From the NCBI GenBank assembly GCA_900471815.1, contig UICE01000005.1:85405-149404 (forward strand): a stretch of DNA of 64,000 nt, written 5' to 3'. This document shows positions 29,553-38,256 of this stretch, one piece after another; within the stretch, counting starts at the first letter, position 1, and each line of letters begins with the position of its first letter. Below the pieces are notes generated by a model. That model did no database searches. It was not told the origin of the DNA and saw only the letters and a program-made list of their open reading frames with translations. Both the position numbers and the translations under genes were made by a program. This stretch comes from Hyphomicrobiales bacterium (GTDB lineage Bacteria > Pseudomonadota > Alphaproteobacteria > Rhizobiales > Rhizobiaceae).

Positions 29553-30454
29553 CAGATTCCCTCGCCACCAATATTCTCTGCCGCAATGCCGAGATAGGCA
29601 TCAATTACCCTTTGATCAGAGCCGATTTCTTCCGGTGTTCCATCGGCGATTTTCCGGCCGTAATCGAGGACAGCGATGTTGTCGGAGAGTTCCATGACGA
29701 CGCCAATATCGTGTTCGATCAGAACAATAGTCGTACCGTGCTCACGGTTGGCAGCCCGAACAAACTCTGTCATTTCGGCTTTTTCGGGCTCAGTCATTCC
29801 CGCCATCGGCTCGTCAAGCAAAAGGATTGCCGGCTCGGCGACAAGTGCACGGGCGAGCTCAACACGCTTCTGCAAGCCATAGGGCAAGCTGCCTGCGAGA
29901 CGGTGGCTAACATGGGTCAGATTGAGGAAATTCAGAACCTTGGTCGCCCGGCCGTGTACATCCGCCTCTTCGCTTCGCGACCGGCCAACACCCAATACCT
30001 GTCCAAGAAACGTCGACCTGACTTTATATGCCCGCCCCGAGATTACATTGTCGACGACGCTCAAACCTTTGAACAAAGCCAGGTTCTGGAATGTCCGGGC
30101 AATTCCCAGATGAGCCAGTTTTTGCGTGGGCACGCTGGTAAAACGATTAGCGGCCATCCTGACACGGCCATGATCTGGCCTGTAAACACCGCTGATAATA
30201 TTAATGAGCGAGCTCTTGCCCGCGCCATTGGGTCCAATAATAGCTTTTATTTCTCCCCGGCGCACAGCCAGATCAATATTCTCCAGAGCAACCACACCGC
30301 CAAAGGATAGGCTCACACCCTCGAGCCCGAGAGCGATGTCGGCTGCGGCATATGCCTCTTCGCCAGGGCCGTCCAATTCCCAGCGCTCTGCCGCGACATC
30401 GGCAGGGAAATACGCGGTGGCTGGCCCTCCCAGTACGCGGTTCATCGAATTCAT
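29552..30454 (-). CDS. livG: LIV-type ABC transporter ATPase (LivG-like)
   Basis: A 300-residue ATPase with Walker A IGPNGAGKSSLINIISG, LGIARTFQNLALFKGLSVVDN, signature LPYGLQKRVELARAL and Walker B LLLDEPMAGMT, all LivG hallmarks. An unusual 50-residue N-terminal extension (GGPATAYFPADVAAERWELDG) precedes the ABC core. The ATG at 30454 follows GGAGAAG. The gene lies 119 bp after sfnG. Confidence 0.88.
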   Translation of the reverse strand: MNSMNRVLGGPATAYFPADVAAERWELDGPGEEAYAAADIALGLEGVSLSFGGVVALENIDLAVRRGEIKAIIGPNGAGKSSLINIISGVYRPDHGRVRMAANRFTSVPTQKLAHLGIARTFQNLALFKGLSVVDNVISGRAYKVRSTFLGQVLGVGRSRSEEADVHGRATKVLNFLNLTHVSHRLAGSLPYGLQKRVELARALVAEPAILLLDEPMAGMTEPEKAEMTEFVRAANREHGTTIVLIEHDIGVVMELSDNIAVLDYGRKIADGTPEEIGSDQRVIDAYLGIAAENIGGEGI

Positions 30455-30573
30455 CAGACTTCTCCAGCAATATCTCGTTCGACAGAACGGCAGGCATAAG
30501 ATCTTGTTCACAGACCAGATCATACCGGTCGGCGTTTCACGTCTATCAAAGACCAGTCAGGTGTTTCGGGTTG

Positions 30574-31680
30574 CTACTCGGCAGCGACCGCCGTAGCCAA
30601 TCTTTCTTCTTCTTCCAGTTCACGCACCAGTGGAATGACATGCTTGCCAAAGAACTCGACTTCCTCCTGGAAATGTAGGAAGCCAAGCAGAATGAGATCT
30701 GCTCCAGCCTCCTTCAACGCGATGATACGCTCGGCAATTTGCACTGGTGTTCCAATGAGATTGCTACGGAACCCGTCATTATATTGAACAAGGTCTTCCA
30801 ATGACGATTTCGCCCAATTGCCTTCGCCTTCCGGTGAGGCCTTTCCAGCATTCTTTACCTGATCTGCAAACCCCTGCACCGCTTCAGGATTGGCCTTGGC
30901 GATGATCTCATCAAGGACGGCGCGCGCCTCTTCTTCGGTTTCGCGCGCAATAGCAAAAGCGTTCACGCCAATCTTGACCGAATGACCATTGGCAGTTGCT
31001 TTCGCGCGGATGTCATCCACCTGTTTGCGTATTTCCTCCGGCGTGTTGCCATTGGTGAAGTACCAGTCGGAAACCCGTGCTGCCATATCGCGCGCGGCGC
31101 GGGAAGAACCTCCCTGAAAGATTTCAGGCTGCGGATCAACCGGCTTTGGCTTCATCGTGTAGTCATTGAAGCGGTAGAAATCGCCCTTGAAGGTAAAGTT
31201 GTCCTCGGTCCAGATACCGCGCAGTGAGCGGATAAATTCTTCCGACCGGCGATAGCGTTCATCATGATCAAGCCAATGTTCGCCGATAGCGGCAAACTCA
31301 CCACGAAACCAGCCACTGACGACATTCACGGCAACGCGGCCATTGGTCAGATGACTGATGGTAGCAATCTGTTTGGCCGCCAGCGCGGGATTCCAAGGTC
31401 CGGGCAACAGCGCTGCAATCACTTTCAGCTTGGTCGTAGCAGCGAGAAGCGCATGACTGAACGACACGGACTCATGCTGGTTGTCAGCGCCATAGCCCGC
31501 CGTAAAACGAATCTGGCTCAATGCGTATTCAAAGCCATTGGCCTCCGCGATCTGCGCCAACTTACGATTGTAATCGATATCCCAGCCTGTTCGCTGCTCG
31601 ATGTTGCTGATGACAAGCCCGCCCGAAACATTGGGTACCCAATAAGCGAATTTGACTGGTTCGTTTTGCTTCAGTGACAT
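30574..31680 (-). CDS. sfnG: Dimethylsulfone monooxygenase (SfnG)
   Basis: A 368-residue LLM flavin monooxygenase closely fitting SfnG: FAYWVPNVSGGLVISNIEQR, RKLAQIAEANGFEYALSQIR, FTAGYGADNQHESVSF, NVVSGWFRGEFAAIGEHWL, and EIFQGGSSRAARDMAARVSDWYF. SfnG oxidises dimethylsulfone to methanesulfinate with reduced FMN. Length is normal. It is next to an FMN reductase gene that can feed it and upstream of a LIV-type transporter and the SfnB-like gene. Expected to be derepressed under sulfate limitation, but no regulator gene is adjacent. Confidence 0.92.
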   Translation of the reverse strand: MSLKQNEPVKFAYWVPNVSGGLVISNIEQRTGWDIDYNRKLAQIAEANGFEYALSQIRFTAGYGADNQHESVSFSHALLAATTKLKVIAALLPGPWNPALAAKQIATISHLTNGRVAVNVVSGWFRGEFAAIGEHWLDHDERYRRSEEFIRSLRGIWTEDNFTFKGDFYRFNDYTMKPKPVDPQPEIFQGGSSRAARDMAARVSDWYFTNGNTPEEIRKQVDDIRAKATANGHSVKIGVNAFAIARETEEEARAVLDEIIAKANPEAVQGFADQVKNAGKASPEGEGNWAKSSLEDLVQYNDGFRSNLIGTPVQIAERIIALKEAGADLILLGFLHFQEEVEFFGKHVIPLVRELEEEERLATAVAAE

Positions 31681-31707
31681 GAGTTCATAGCTCCAAAATA
31701 AAATTGC

Positions 31708-32292
31708 CTATACGGTTTCGGGGTGATGGCTCGTTTGAGCGTTGCGCCCCCCAGCGTCGGTATTCGGGATGAGTTGGATGAGTTCGGCCACAGCGCGCTC
31801 AATGCGTTGTGTTACAGCTGCACTTGTCAGTGCATGCCCGGTAAAATCACTCTCGGTTGCGTAAATTGCAGTTGGAACGGTCAGAGCGTTAAAGAATCCA
31901 AACAGCGGCCGCAACTGATGCTCCGTCATCAGTCCGTGCAAAGGCGTACCGCCGGTCGCGGCAAGAACGACCCTTTTTCCACTCAATGCACGAAAGTCAA
32001 CAAGATCGAACAGATGCTTGAGCGCTCCGGTATAGGACGCCCTGTAGACCGGAGAACCAACAACCAGAATGTCCGCGGCTTCCACCGCATCGACGATAGC
32101 TCTGCCCGCGTGATCCAATTGATCGGCTCGCAGCGCCCGAAACAAGATCGGCGCCGCATCTACCAGTTCAATCACACGACCTTCCACAGAGAAGTGCTGT
32201 TCGATGGCCGCAACAACGGACCTGACAACCGACGCCGTGCGCGATGGCTGTTTGACATTGCCTGATAGGCCGAGAATTTTTATGCTTCCCAC
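31708..32292 (-). CDS. msuE: NAD(P)H-dependent FMN reductase of the MsuE/SsuE type
   Basis: A 194-residue flavodoxin-fold reductase. KILGLSGNVKQPSRTASVV is the phosphate-binding loop, VVGSPVYRASYTGALKHLFDL the flavin loop, and LAATGGTPLHGLMTEHQLRPLFGFF a stretch shared by SsuE/MsuE. It supplies FMNH2 to two-component monooxygenases, here most likely SfnG (27 bp downstream) and possibly the SsuD-like enzyme. It is the first gene of the minus-strand operon. SsuE, MsuE and SfnF cannot be told apart with confidence by eye. Confidence 0.88.
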   Translation of the reverse strand: MGSIKILGLSGNVKQPSRTASVVRSVVAAIEQHFSVEGRVIELVDAAPILFRALRADQLDHAGRAIVDAVEAADILVVGSPVYRASYTGALKHLFDLVDFRALSGKRVVLAATGGTPLHGLMTEHQLRPLFGFFNALTVPTAIYATESDFTGHALTSAAVTQRIERAVAELIQLIPNTDAGGRNAQTSHHPETV

Positions 32293-32628
32293 GCGACGCT
32301 TTCCTCTTACCGACTGTGAGCAAGTCTAAGAGGATCAATTGCCTTTCGTAAAAGAAACTCATTCTAAAATCGATGCAGAGAACGAAACTGCCGGTGCGTT
32401 TATCTACACATAGTGAGCCAAACGGAATGGCTGGTTGAAGTAAAGGTCATTGGCGAAGACGCGGTAGATGCCAGTGAAGTGCCACCATAGACAGCGGTCA
32501 TCTAATAGTCTCGACCGGTCTGCTTAAGGCTTGCAAATGTGTCTGGCGCTGGGGAAGCTTGCCGCGGCTGGCTACTTCAAGAAATTACCGTCCGTTTTCC
32601 GGGACGCATTGAAGGAGCCACGACATTC

Positions 32629-32781
32629 AGCTCAGCAACTGAGTTGGCAGCGACGCTTCGCCGGGCCGGTGCTGCCCATGGCGAACACGAAAAGCGGACG
32701 GGAGGTGAATACGATGTCAATTGGCCTGACTGGTATGCTGAATACATCGTACAAGAACAGGCCGGGGGGACGCTCCCTCTG
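32629..32781 (+). pseudogene. Fragment of a small conserved protein (DWPDWYA motif)
   Basis: About 50 residues read SATELAATLRRAGAAHGEHE then NWPDWYAEYIVQEQAGGTLP, a block seen as small proteins or tails of glyoxalase-like proteins in many bacteria. The surrounding reading frame lacks a fitting start and diverges afterwards, so this is a remnant. The rest of 32293-33068 shows nothing recognisable. Confidence 0.4.
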
Positions 32782-33068
32782 TGGCGTGGCCGTAACTGCT
32801 TTGAGGGCGAATTTGACCCAATACGTCTCGCCGACAAACATTGTTTGGCCGTCCAGATCGAGCAGGGTATCAAGACTCGTATCACGCGCACTTATGCCAC
32901 CCTGTCATCATTTAGTGATAACCGTAGCAAGTTCAATATCTCATGGCATTCCTTAGGAGGCATTATGCTCAAGCAGTTGTACCCGCAAAGTTAGAATGCA
33001 TCTGTTTCTGCAAGGTTGGAATGTCACACTCCCAGGGTCTGGGATTGATTGCGATTAGCAAAAGTACA

Positions 33069-33215
33069 CAGTCCGCGATCGGCTCTATCTCGGTCATTCA
33101 ATGGCACTGGTCAGCAATCACTAGCACCGCAAACTTGTTTAGCTCAACTATCAAGGAGCAGATCGATGGCTCATTGGAAAGCTAACTTTTAATCCCACCG
33201 TCTTGAAGGGATCTG
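33069..33215 (+). repeat. Dispersed non-coding repeat B, copy 2
   Basis: Aligns with the copies at 12517 and 44752: CAGTCCGCGATCGGCTCTAT, CTCGGTCATTCAATGGCAC, GATGGCTCATTGGAAAGCTAA and a closing CGTCTTGAAGGGA. It is shorter in the middle than the other two. It lies just right of the organosulfur cluster. Confidence 0.62.
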
Positions 33216-33267
33216 GACTGAAAGCCATCGTCTGAGCACGCAGACAGGCCTCCTCCAGACACCAGGT

Positions 33268-34458
33268 TTAATATTGTGCTAGATATCGCTCTGTCAGCCG
33301 CGCCCACATTGCTGCGCCGACGGTAAGGCTTTCATCCGCGAAATCATATTTGTCGCTATGCAAAATTGGCGAATTCACGCCATTGCCAAGACGCAGGAAG
33401 CTTCCCGGCTTATGTTGCAGAAAATGTGAGAAGTCCTCACTGCCCGGAATAAGAGGGCAGATTGAAACCTTATCCGCGCCAACCAATTCCTCGGCCACGG
33501 TCCGCGCAAATCCGGTTTCCGTTTCCGAATTCACGACAACCGGGTTGCCCCGCGTATAATTGATATCCGTCTTCGCTCCAAATCCATCGGCGACGGCACT
33601 TGCCAGTTTGGTGATGCGCGCCTCCAGAAGGTCACGGATTTTCGGATCAAAAGATCTTACGGTGATAAGCAATCTTGCGCTTTCGGGAATGACATTTGCC
33701 ACCTCCCCGCCATGTATCGCTCCGACCGTTACAACCGCTGTTTGCGTGGGATCAATATTGCGGGAAACGACCGATTGGAGAGCAACCACAATATTGCAGG
33801 CAATCACGACCGGATCAATTGTCAGATGAGGGCGCGAGGCGTGACCGCCTTTGCCGTGAACCTTTATCTCGACAGTATCGGCTGCCGCCATAAGCGGACC
33901 TGAGCGCATCAACCATGTCCCTTCCGGTGCGCCCGGATGATTGTGCAGGCCAAAAATCGCGTCAAAGGGGAACCGTTCAAAAAGACCATCGGCGATCATT
34001 GCCTGCGCACCACTCCATCCTCCTGCCTCTTCGGCAGGTTGGAAGATGAGGTTCACTGTTCCGCTGAAACAGCGTGTCCGCGCGAGATATTCGGCTGCTC
34101 CCAGCAATACTGTCGTATGGCCATCGTGACCGCAGGCATGCATCTTTCCCGTAAACTTGCTGGCATATGGCTGATTGGTTTGCTCTTCGATCGGCAAAGC
34201 ATCCATATCCGCCCGAATGGCAATGCTCTTGGTTCCGGCGCCTACGGTCAGACGGGCGACCACGCCATGACCGCCGACATTGCGGGTGACCTCATATCCC
34301 CAAGCCTCAAGCTTTTCTGCAACGAAACGCGCAGTTTCGGTCTCCTCGAACGAAAGCTCAGGGTTGGCGTGAAGGTGATGCCGGATCCGGGTCAGTTCGC
34401 TTTTCATCGAGTCAAAATCGGCAAGGCGAGCAAAGTCATTATCAGGTGTCATGATCAT
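33268..34458 (-). CDS. M20-family amidohydrolase/aminoacylase
   Basis: A 396-residue zinc peptidase-fold amidohydrolase of the HipO/IAA-amino-acid hydrolase type. Metal and catalytic residues are visible: ADMDALPIEEQ, MHACGHDGHTT (Cys, His and Asp), FQPAEEAGGWSGA (Glu pair), LHNHPGAPEG, GKGGHASRPH and PGSEDFSHF. It would cleave N-acyl or N-carbamoyl amino acids in the cytoplasm. It is the last gene of a minus-strand operon with a polar amino-acid-type ABC transporter 60 bp upstream, suggesting import and deacylation of a conjugated amino acid. The ATG at 34452 is a possible alternative start. Confidence 0.9.
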   Translation of the reverse strand: MIMTPDNDFARLADFDSMKSELTRIRHHLHANPELSFEETETARFVAEKLEAWGYEVTRNVGGHGVVARLTVGAGTKSIAIRADMDALPIEEQTNQPYASKFTGKMHACGHDGHTTVLLGAAEYLARTRCFSGTVNLIFQPAEEAGGWSGAQAMIADGLFERFPFDAIFGLHNHPGAPEGTWLMRSGPLMAAADTVEIKVHGKGGHASRPHLTIDPVVIACNIVVALQSVVSRNIDPTQTAVVTVGAIHGGEVANVIPESARLLITVRSFDPKIRDLLEARITKLASAVADGFGAKTDINYTRGNPVVVNSETETGFARTVAEELVGADKVSICPLIPGSEDFSHFLQHKPGSFLRLGNGVNSPILHSDKYDFADESLTVGAAMWARLTERYLAQY

Positions 34459-34518
34459 TCCGGTGATTTGGAGATAAAACCACCCTGGAACGGGTGGCGC
34501 TTTTTCGATGCGGATAGG

Positions 34519-35298
34519 CTAAATGAAGCGCGAAAGGAAGCTTCTTGTTCTCGGGTGCTGAGGATTACCAAGAACATCTTCCGGCTTTCCGTGCTCAACC
34601 ACTTTGCCATCATCCATGAACACGACGCGATCAGCCGCTTCGCGGGCAAACCCGATCTCGTGGGTCACAACGATCATTGTCAGCCCCTGGTCTGCCAAAT
34701 CGCGCATGGTCGCCAGCACTTCACCGACAAGTTCCGGATCGAGTGCAGATGTCGGCTCATCAAAGAGCATCAACTTTGGTTTGATTGCCAGCGCACGGGC
34801 GATAGCTACGCGCTGTTGCTGTCCGCCAGACAATTGCCGCGGATAGCTGTCTGCCTTTTCCGAAAGGCCAACCCGCTTTAAAAGTTTTCGCGCGTTTTCA
34901 GCCGCTTCTTTGCGGCTCTCACCATGAATACCAACAGGTGCCTCCATAATGTTCTGTAAGGCTGTCATGTGCGGATAGAGGTTGAACTGTTGGAAAACCA
35001 TGCCGATCTTGCGTCTTTGCAGGGCGATGGAATAATTTGACAACCGTTGCAGCCGGTCCTTGTGGAGCTTATACCCTATCTGCTCGCCATCCACTTCAAT
35101 CGACCCCCGATTGATTGATTCCAGATGGTTGATGCAGCGCAGAAAGGTGGATTTACCTGAGCCCGAAGGCCCGAGAACGACCACCACTTCACCCGGCGCA
35201 ACATCAAGGTCAATGCCTTTGAGAACTTCCAGTTGCTCATAAGATTTGTGCACATTTCGCGCTCTAACAAGCGGAGCTGTATCGACGATTGCGTTCAT
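34519..35298 (-). CDS. Polar amino-acid-type ABC ATPase
   Basis: A 259-residue ATPase of the GlnQ/HisP/ArtP group: Walker A LGPSGSGKSTFLRCINHLE, FQQFNLYPHMTALQN, signature LSGGQQQRVAIARALA, Walker B LMLFDEPTSALDPE, H-loop VTHEIGFAREAADRVVFMDDG. Its start overlaps the permease stop by 4 nt, so expression is coupled. Confidence 0.92.
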   Translation of the reverse strand: MNAIVDTAPLVRARNVHKSYEQLEVLKGIDLDVAPGEVVVVLGPSGSGKSTFLRCINHLESINRGSIEVDGEQIGYKLHKDRLQRLSNYSIALQRRKIGMVFQQFNLYPHMTALQNIMEAPVGIHGESRKEAAENARKLLKRVGLSEKADSYPRQLSGGQQQRVAIARALAIKPKLMLFDEPTSALDPELVGEVLATMRDLADQGLTMIVVTHEIGFAREAADRVVFMDDGKVVEHGKPEDVLGNPQHPRTRSFLSRFI

Positions 35299-36257
35299 TG
35301 TGCCATCTCCTGCTGCGCCACGTTACGGGAAGGCACGGCTGTCGCCGCTGGAGCGTCGTCCCGCGCCGCCTTACCGGCTCCCGATTGGCGGTCGCCACGG
35401 CTGTAATAGCGTTCGATATAACTCTGCCCGATATTCAAGACCGACGTGATGAGAAGATACCAGATGACAGCAACAAGCAGCATTGGAACAACTTCAAAGG
35501 TACGGTTGTAAATTGACTGAACGGAATAAAGCAGATCCGCCATCGCAATAACGCTGACAAGCGACGTTGCCTTGATCATGCTGATCAGCTGGTTGCCGGT
35601 CGGCGGAACGATTGAACGCATAGCCTGAGGTATGATGATGCGACGGAGCGCGCGGGCACGCGTCATGCCGAAGGACTCCGCAGTTTCAAATTGTCCCCGG
35701 TCGACCGATAGAAGGCCGCCGCGAATAATTTCGGCCATATAAGCCGCTTCATTCAGGGCAAGTCCTGCGATCGCAGCAGTCATCGGGCTGATTACCGAAT
35801 TGGTATCCCAGCTCATGAAGGTGGGTCCGAACGGAATGCCGATCGATATTGTGGGAAACAGTGTGGAGAGATTGTACCAGAAAATCAGCTGCACAAGCAG
35901 CGGTGTTCCTCGAAAGAACCAGATGAAAAGCGAGGCCAATGACTTGGCCAGCCCGTCCTTCGACATTCTTGCAACAGCAAGGAGCAAGCCGACGGCGATG
36001 CCGATCACCATCGCGACAACCGTCAGGCCGAGCGAGACGTAAAGCCCGCTTATCACGGTCGGATCGAAAAAATATTCCGCAACGACCGGCCATCCGAAAT
36101 TCTCGTTCATGGCGACCGACCATGCGCAATAGGCTGCAACTGCCAGGGTCAGAAGCCAGGCGGCAAAGCGCCCTTTTGGAAACGGAACGTGGGCCTCGGC
36201 AACGTCCTTTCCGATGCCGCCGCCGGGCGGCATCAATCCTTCATCAACTCTGCTCAT
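35295..36257 (-). CDS. Polar amino-acid-type ABC permease
   Basis: A 320-residue permease of the HisM/GlnP class with one hydrophobic helix near residue 35 and about five more after residue 75. The family motif FFRGTPLLVQLIFWY and the EAA-like loop ESFGMTRARALRRIIIPQAMR are clear. Both ends overlap neighbouring genes by 4 nt. A single permease gene implies a homodimer. Confidence 0.9.
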   Translation of the reverse strand: MSRVDEGLMPPGGGIGKDVAEAHVPFPKGRFAAWLLTLAVAAYCAWSVAMNENFGWPVVAEYFFDPTVISGLYVSLGLTVVAMVIGIAVGLLLAVARMSKDGLAKSLASLFIWFFRGTPLLVQLIFWYNLSTLFPTISIGIPFGPTFMSWDTNSVISPMTAAIAGLALNEAAYMAEIIRGGLLSVDRGQFETAESFGMTRARALRRIIIPQAMRSIVPPTGNQLISMIKATSLVSVIAMADLLYSVQSIYNRTFEVVPMLLVAVIWYLLITSVLNIGQSYIERYYSRGDRQSGAGKAARDDAPAATAVPSRNVAQQEMAQ

Positions 36258-37141
36258 TTCGGCAATGTCCCGCCAAGATTTATACCAGGCTCCTTGAGCA
36301 TATTGTTCTCAAGGCCCCATTTTTTCATGATCGCTGCATAGGTGCCGTTGTCCATAAGCACTTTTATAGCATCACGCAGAACTGGCCCGAGCGGCGAGCC
36401 TTTCGGCACAACCGCGCCTTGGTAGAGGTTCTCAAAACCGTTTTTTTGACCAACCCCGGTCAATTCAAGCTGACCATTGGCTTGGGTAACGAAATAGGTA
36501 AGCGGTGCTTGCGACGAGAAGAAGGCGTCGGAACGCTTCGAACGCACTGCTAAAATGGAACTTGGTTGGTCGGTAAACGACTGAACCTCAATCGGCTCCT
36601 TGCCATCCGTTTTGCATTTCTCAGCCTGAACCTTGATCACCTTTTCAGCCGAACCACCCGCCATCACAGCAATGCGCTGCCCGCACGCGGAATCTAGCGA
36701 AGTTATCGCTTTCGGATTGCCCTTCTGCACGGCGAAAACCACAAATTCCTGAACCCAGTCGACAAAATCATTGGCCTCTTCCCGCGACTTGAAATCACCG
36801 ACCGGGCCGAACGCGAACTGATAACGACCCGAATTGACACCGGCGAGGAGAGCCGGCAGGCCACCAACGGTTGCGTGTTCGATCTTGACGCCAAGTATCT
36901 GACCCAGCGCATCCGTCAGGTCCGCGCTTGCGCCGCTCATTTCAGTACCCGTTACAATCTCGTAGGGAGGAAACGATCCATTGTTAACGGTTATCATTTT
37001 TCCAGCCGAGCGAATATTTTCGGGCAGTTTGGCGTGGAGCTCGTCATTTAGCGGAAGCTTGGTGGCATTTTCTTGCGCCAAAGCAGAGCCGCAGATCATT
37101 ACACTCGCCAGTGCGAGACAGGCTAAATTTTTATGCAACAT
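36254..37141 (-). CDS. Family 3 ABC substrate-binding protein
   Basis: A roughly 295-residue periplasmic binding protein (SBP_bac_3). A Sec signal (LACLALASVMICGSALA) precedes QENATKLPLND. KMITVNNGSFPPYEIVTGTEMSGASADLTDALGQILGVK is the family's opening block and FGPVGDFKSREEANDFVDW the central one. AAGGGG is 7 nt before the ATG at 37141; the ATG at 37147 is too close to it. The start overlaps the end of the upstream gene. The ligand is likely an amino-acid derivative. Confidence 0.9.
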   Translation of the reverse strand: MLHKNLACLALASVMICGSALAQENATKLPLNDELHAKLPENIRSAGKMITVNNGSFPPYEIVTGTEMSGASADLTDALGQILGVKIEHATVGGLPALLAGVNSGRYQFAFGPVGDFKSREEANDFVDWVQEFVVFAVQKGNPKAITSLDSACGQRIAVMAGGSAEKVIKVQAEKCKTDGKEPIEVQSFTDQPSSILAVRSKRSDAFFSSQAPLTYFVTQANGQLELTGVGQKNGFENLYQGAVVPKGSPLGPVLRDAIKVLMDNGTYAAIMKKWGLENNMLKEPGINLGGTLPK

Positions 37142-38153
37142 GTTCATTCCCCTTTGTATTCATTTTCATTTTTGCAATAGCAATGCTGGTATCACTGCCA
37201 TCAGTATCGAGCGGAAAAATTACCTCCGGCAAAAGTCGCTGCGGGAGAATCCCTTGGGTATAAAGTTCGTCGACAAAGCCGTTTATCATCGCGTGATTTT
37301 CGGCAAAGCCGCTCGCATCCCATCCGGTCGGCAGATCGGAGGAGCTCCGGAGAAGCTCATCGAACATCCATGGCGTTGTCTCGGCATATTTACGACGCTT
37401 GCTCAGCCAGACACGTTGGGATTCATCGATTAGGTTACTAAGCTCGGCGATGATCCATGGATGCTCAGCCACGATATCTGCTTTGATGCCGATAAGGTGC
37501 ATGCCGGGCACATAGCCTACCTCGCCGAAATAACGGCGTTCAGCGCCACGAAAATCAGCAAGCACCTGCCGAAACGGGGAACTATCAGAAAAAAAGCCAT
37601 CCGGCATAAAGGGCGTGAAGATCGCATCGAGTTCGCCGTCCACCAGCAGGTCGACCATGGGTTTTTCGCCGGGTGTAGCCTCAATCCTTCCGGGGCGGCC
37701 AAAGCCATCGAGACGATCGGTAATTGGATGAGCCGCTGTCAGCCTGCCCGCGTACCACATCGCATCTTCAACACCTACGCCTTCCCTGCGAAGTGCTGCC
37801 CGCGTCCATGTATTGCCGGAGTCACGCCAGCCGGTGACGCCGATACGTTTACCGGCAAGATCAGCCAGTTTCCAAATTGAACTGTTTTTAGTCGTGATGA
37901 TGCAGCGGTGCCGGAAACCTCGCATGATGAAATTCGGAATGCCGACTATGCTCTTATCGCCCTCAAAGCATAGTTGAGTATAACGGCTGAAAGACACTTC
38001 GGCAGCGTCATAGGCATCGCTCTTTCCCACGTGAGGGATCAATGTGCCGACACGATCAACCTTGATTTCCAGTCTTGGTGAGGTCACGTCCCCAAGAACT
38101 AGAGGGGTCATATAATCCCAATCCCGGAGAGCAAGACGGAGGGTAATCGGCAT
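37131..38153 (-). CDS. 4,5-dihydroxyphthalate-decarboxylase-like / SBP-fold protein
   Basis: A 340-residue cytoplasmic protein (no signal peptide) resembling 4,5-dihydroxyphthalate decarboxylase, a family with a periplasmic-binding-protein fold. Matching blocks: LRLALRDWDYMTPLVLGDV, DAAEVSFSRYTQLCFEGD, FRHRCIITTKNSSIWKLADL and AGKRIGVTGWRDSGNTWTRA. It opens a five-gene minus-strand operon with the transporter and M20 hydrolase, divergent from the MocR regulator. It may decarboxylate or otherwise process the imported compound. Homologues also include thiaminase-like binding proteins, so enzymatic function is uncertain. Confidence 0.7.
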   Translation of the reverse strand: MPITLRLALRDWDYMTPLVLGDVTSPRLEIKVDRVGTLIPHVGKSDAYDAAEVSFSRYTQLCFEGDKSIVGIPNFIMRGFRHRCIITTKNSSIWKLADLAGKRIGVTGWRDSGNTWTRAALRREGVGVEDAMWYAGRLTAAHPITDRLDGFGRPGRIEATPGEKPMVDLLVDGELDAIFTPFMPDGFFSDSSPFRQVLADFRGAERRYFGEVGYVPGMHLIGIKADIVAEHPWIIAELSNLIDESQRVWLSKRRKYAETTPWMFDELLRSSSDLPTGWDASGFAENHAMINGFVDELYTQGILPQRLLPEVIFPLDTDGSDTSIAIAKMKMNTKGNEHVA

Positions 38154-38190
38154 AGACAGTCACTCACAAATTATTCTTATCCACCTCACG

Positions 38191-38242
38191 TTAAATGTTC
38201 AAATTCAGGTGATCAAATGTTATTACGTTATTGAACATTTAA
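38191..38242. promoter_or_regulatory. Probable MocR operator in divergent promoter
   Basis: Two perfect 12-bp inverted copies, TTAAATGTTCAA (38191-38202) and TTGAACATTTAA (38231-38242), lie 40 bp apart centre to centre, about four helical turns. A third partial copy, TCAAATGTTA, lies between them (38213-38222). The site sits between the divergent operon (start 38153) and the MocR gene (start 38257), as expected for autoregulation by a dimeric GntR-type protein. Confidence 0.72.
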
Positions 38243-38256
38243 AAATGGGTGATGAA

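Noticed and set aside
32350-32520. Minus-strand frame with coding-like WWHFTGIYRVFANDLYFN
   Set aside because: Short, no start or ribosome-binding site, and no family recognised; too weak to list as a gene.
33937-34881. 314-codon plus-strand open frame
   Set aside because: Antisense to the M20 and ABC ATPase genes, both with full motif sets.
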